A DNA stretch of 6,328 nt from Caldifarciminota bacterium (GTDB lineage: Bacteria; Hydrothermota; Tepidihabitantia; SM23-42): positions 1 to 6,328 of the forward strand of contig DAOVAN010000096.1 of NCBI GenBank assembly GCA_030671005.1, read 5' to 3'. The translations under genes were made by a program, and so were the position numbers. The first letter of the stretch is position 1; every line of letters begins with the position of its first letter. Below are positions 5,601-6,328 of this stretch, piece by piece. The notes under the pieces were generated by a model. The model made no database searches and was not told the origin of the DNA. It saw nothing but the letters and a program-made list of their open reading frames with translations.

Positions 5601-5628
5601 GTTATCCGTTATCAGTTATCTCTTATCT
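5601..5628. repeat. Heptamer repeat tract, right arm flanking the IVP gene
   Basis: Four phased units GTTATCC, GTTATCA, GTTATCT, CTTATCT occupy this gap, which reads NGATAAC on the minus strand. It includes the TAA stop (5616-5618) of the ferredoxin-like gene and encodes its last residues DKR. It ends 3 nt from the IVP start codon. It is in inverted orientation to the tract at 5139-5173. Confidence 0.82.
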
Positions 5629-6317
5629 GTCTCTTTTTGGTCCGGCCGTCCTTCACACGTCCCGCAGTCGCCAGTGGTGCCCATCCAGCACAGGTAGTCG
5701 TCATGGGTTTCGATGCACGTCGGCTCCAATGATAGACAACCGCTACATACATCGGTTGAGGCATCTGGTCCCTGGCATCTTAACTGACAGGCCGGGCAGA
5801 CATACATACAGCCACCGCATAGCCTACAGGCTTCAGAGCGGATATTGAACGGCGTCATTATCTTCTTCTTGTAGCCGCGTTCTACGAATCCGATTGCGCC
5901 TGATTGCATCTGTTCCTTGCACATCCGAACACAACGACCGCAGAGCACGCAATCCTCATGGCGCACCTGGAAACGCACTCTTTTCACATTGAATTTTGAC
6001 GCCAGGTCTTGTATCGTTTTCGATGATGGGCACATGGCGAGCAGTAGTTCAATCATCATCTTGCGTGCTTTCACGACACGTTTCGTGTTAGTTCGAACCG
6101 TGAGTCCTTCTTCCACTCGGTATGTGCAAGAGCTCACGATTTTTGTCCTGTCTCCTTCTCCGATTTCAACGAGGCATAGTCGGCATCCACCATATGGCTC
6201 TAATCCTTCGTAGTAACAAAGGGTTGGAATGTCGATTCCGTAGAATTTGCACACTTCTAGAATGGTCGTCCCTTTTTCTGTTTGTACTTCTAGTCCATTT
6301 AGTTTAAATGTTACCAT
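5616..6317 (-). CDS. NuoG/HndD-type iron-sulfur protein: 2Fe-2S + two 4Fe-4S + cysteine-rich tail
   Basis: Electron-transfer protein resembling the N-terminal part of NuoG and the electron-carrying part of HndD/FeFe-hydrogenase subunits. It has 233 residues. Residues 1-75 form a plant-type 2Fe-2S domain with ligands C34, C45, C48 and C64. Residues 80-115 correspond to the His-Cys3 cluster domain of NuoG, but read LLLAMCPSSKTIQDLASKF without the ligand set, so that cluster is probably absent. Then come two 4Fe-4S motifs, C123-x2-C126-x2-C129-x3-C133 and C164-x2-C167-x2-C170-x3-C174. The tail from 175 to 223 has eight more cysteines (177, 181, 191, 194, 201, 210, 218, 221). AAGGAG lies 5 nt before the ATG. 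No catalytic domain follows, so it is a subunit or carrier, possibly feeding the synthase-like flavoprotein downstream. The last residues (about ETDKR) appear to be encoded by repeat sequence. Confidence 0.9.
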   Translation of the reverse strand: MVTFKLNGLEVQTEKGTTILEVCKFYGIDIPTLCYYEGLEPYGGCRLCLVEIGEGDRTKIVSSCTYRVEEGLTVRTNTKRVVKARKMMIELLLAMCPSSKTIQDLASKFNVKRVRFQVRHEDCVLCGRCVRMCKEQMQSGAIGFVERGYKKKIMTPFNIRSEACRLCGGCMYVCPACQLRCQGPDASTDVCSGCLSLEPTCIETHDDYLCWMGTTGDCGTCEGRPDQKETDKR

Positions 6318-6322
6318 TTCTA

Positions 6323-6328
6323 CTCCTT
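6323..6328 (-). promoter_or_regulatory. Ribosome binding site of the iron-sulfur protein gene
   Basis: AAGGAG on the minus strand lies 5 nt before ATG at 6317 and confirms that start. The window ends here, so the operon promoter and any upstream genes are not visible. Confidence 0.85.

Larger units (their letters stand above)
5139..5628 (-). mobile_element. Putative IVP cassette bounded by inverted heptamer-repeat arms
   Basis: A single gene (IVP, minus strand) lies between inverted arms: GATAACTGATGATCGATAAC at 5140-5159 and the reverse complement of GATAACTGATAACGGATAAC at 5601-5620 (17/20 match). It sits between two redox genes that otherwise look like neighbours in one operon. The 70-bp element at 3472-3541 has the same arm orientation with no gene inside. 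There is no transposase and no clear target-site duplication. That it is a unit that moves is inference; the arms themselves are visible. Confidence 0.4.

Noticed and set aside
5139..5628. Ordinary insertion sequence
   Set aside because: The only gene is IVP, which is not a transposase, and no target-site duplication can be seen outside the arms.
5120..5640. Remnant of a 23S rRNA gene around the IVP ORF
   Set aside because: Flanks are repeat units and protein genes; no rRNA-like sequence is visible on either side.

Overview
The window is a stretch of bacterial chromosome of moderate GC content. It shows strong AGGAGG-type ribosome binding sites and sigma70-like promoters. The gene set is a rod-shape cluster, an HU-type protein, and iron-sulfur/flavin redox proteins rich in cysteine. 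This suggests a rod-shaped, probably anaerobic bacterium. The style (mreBCD-pbp2 next to cysteine-rich redox subunits, an intergenic four-helix-bundle ORF and short degenerate repeats) resembles uncultured candidate phyla such as WOR-3 and its relatives, but the sequence alone does not fix the taxon.

Region 1 (1-2747, minus strand) is a tightly packed cell-shape operon in the order mreB, mreC, mreD, mrdA/PBP2, with mrdA cut by the window edge. Junctions are 0 nt (mreB stop against a TTG start of mreC), a 4-nt ATGA overlap (mreC/mreD) and a 19-nt overlap (mreD/mrdA). A sigma70-like promoter lies just upstream of mreB, whose start is GTG. The products form the elongasome: MreB filaments, the MreC/MreD membrane link, and the PBP2 transpeptidase.

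Region 2 (2748-3467, plus strand) runs divergently. A well-placed promoter and ribosome binding site drive a 56-residue, extremely basic protein of unknown function. Next comes a perfect-consensus TTGACA-N16-TATAAT promoter and an HU/IHF-family DNA-binding protein with a leader of about 80 nt.

Region 3 (3468-6328, minus strand) begins upstream with a multi-cluster ferredoxin-like protein (2Fe-2S plus two 4Fe-4S sites and a cysteine-rich tail). It continues with a four-helix-bundle 23S rRNA-intervening-sequence-type protein (IVP) and then a stand-alone FMN-binding glutamate synthase domain protein. The ferredoxin and synthase genes probably formed one operon, with the IVP gene inserted between them.

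The most interesting signal is a degenerate heptanucleotide repeat, NGATAAC, in all three intergenic gaps of region 3. Between HU and the synthase it fills the gap as 10 phased heptamers, 4 in one orientation and 6 inverted. The other two tracts flank the IVP gene as inverted arms. A shared 20-mer, close to GATAACTGATAACNGATRAC, occurs four times: as an inverted pair with nothing between, and as an inverted pair around IVP. The repeat strand that supplies TAA stops faces the neighbouring genes, and two of them use a TAA inside the repeat. This looks like a mobile or expanding palindromic element in an empty form and an IVP-carrying form.
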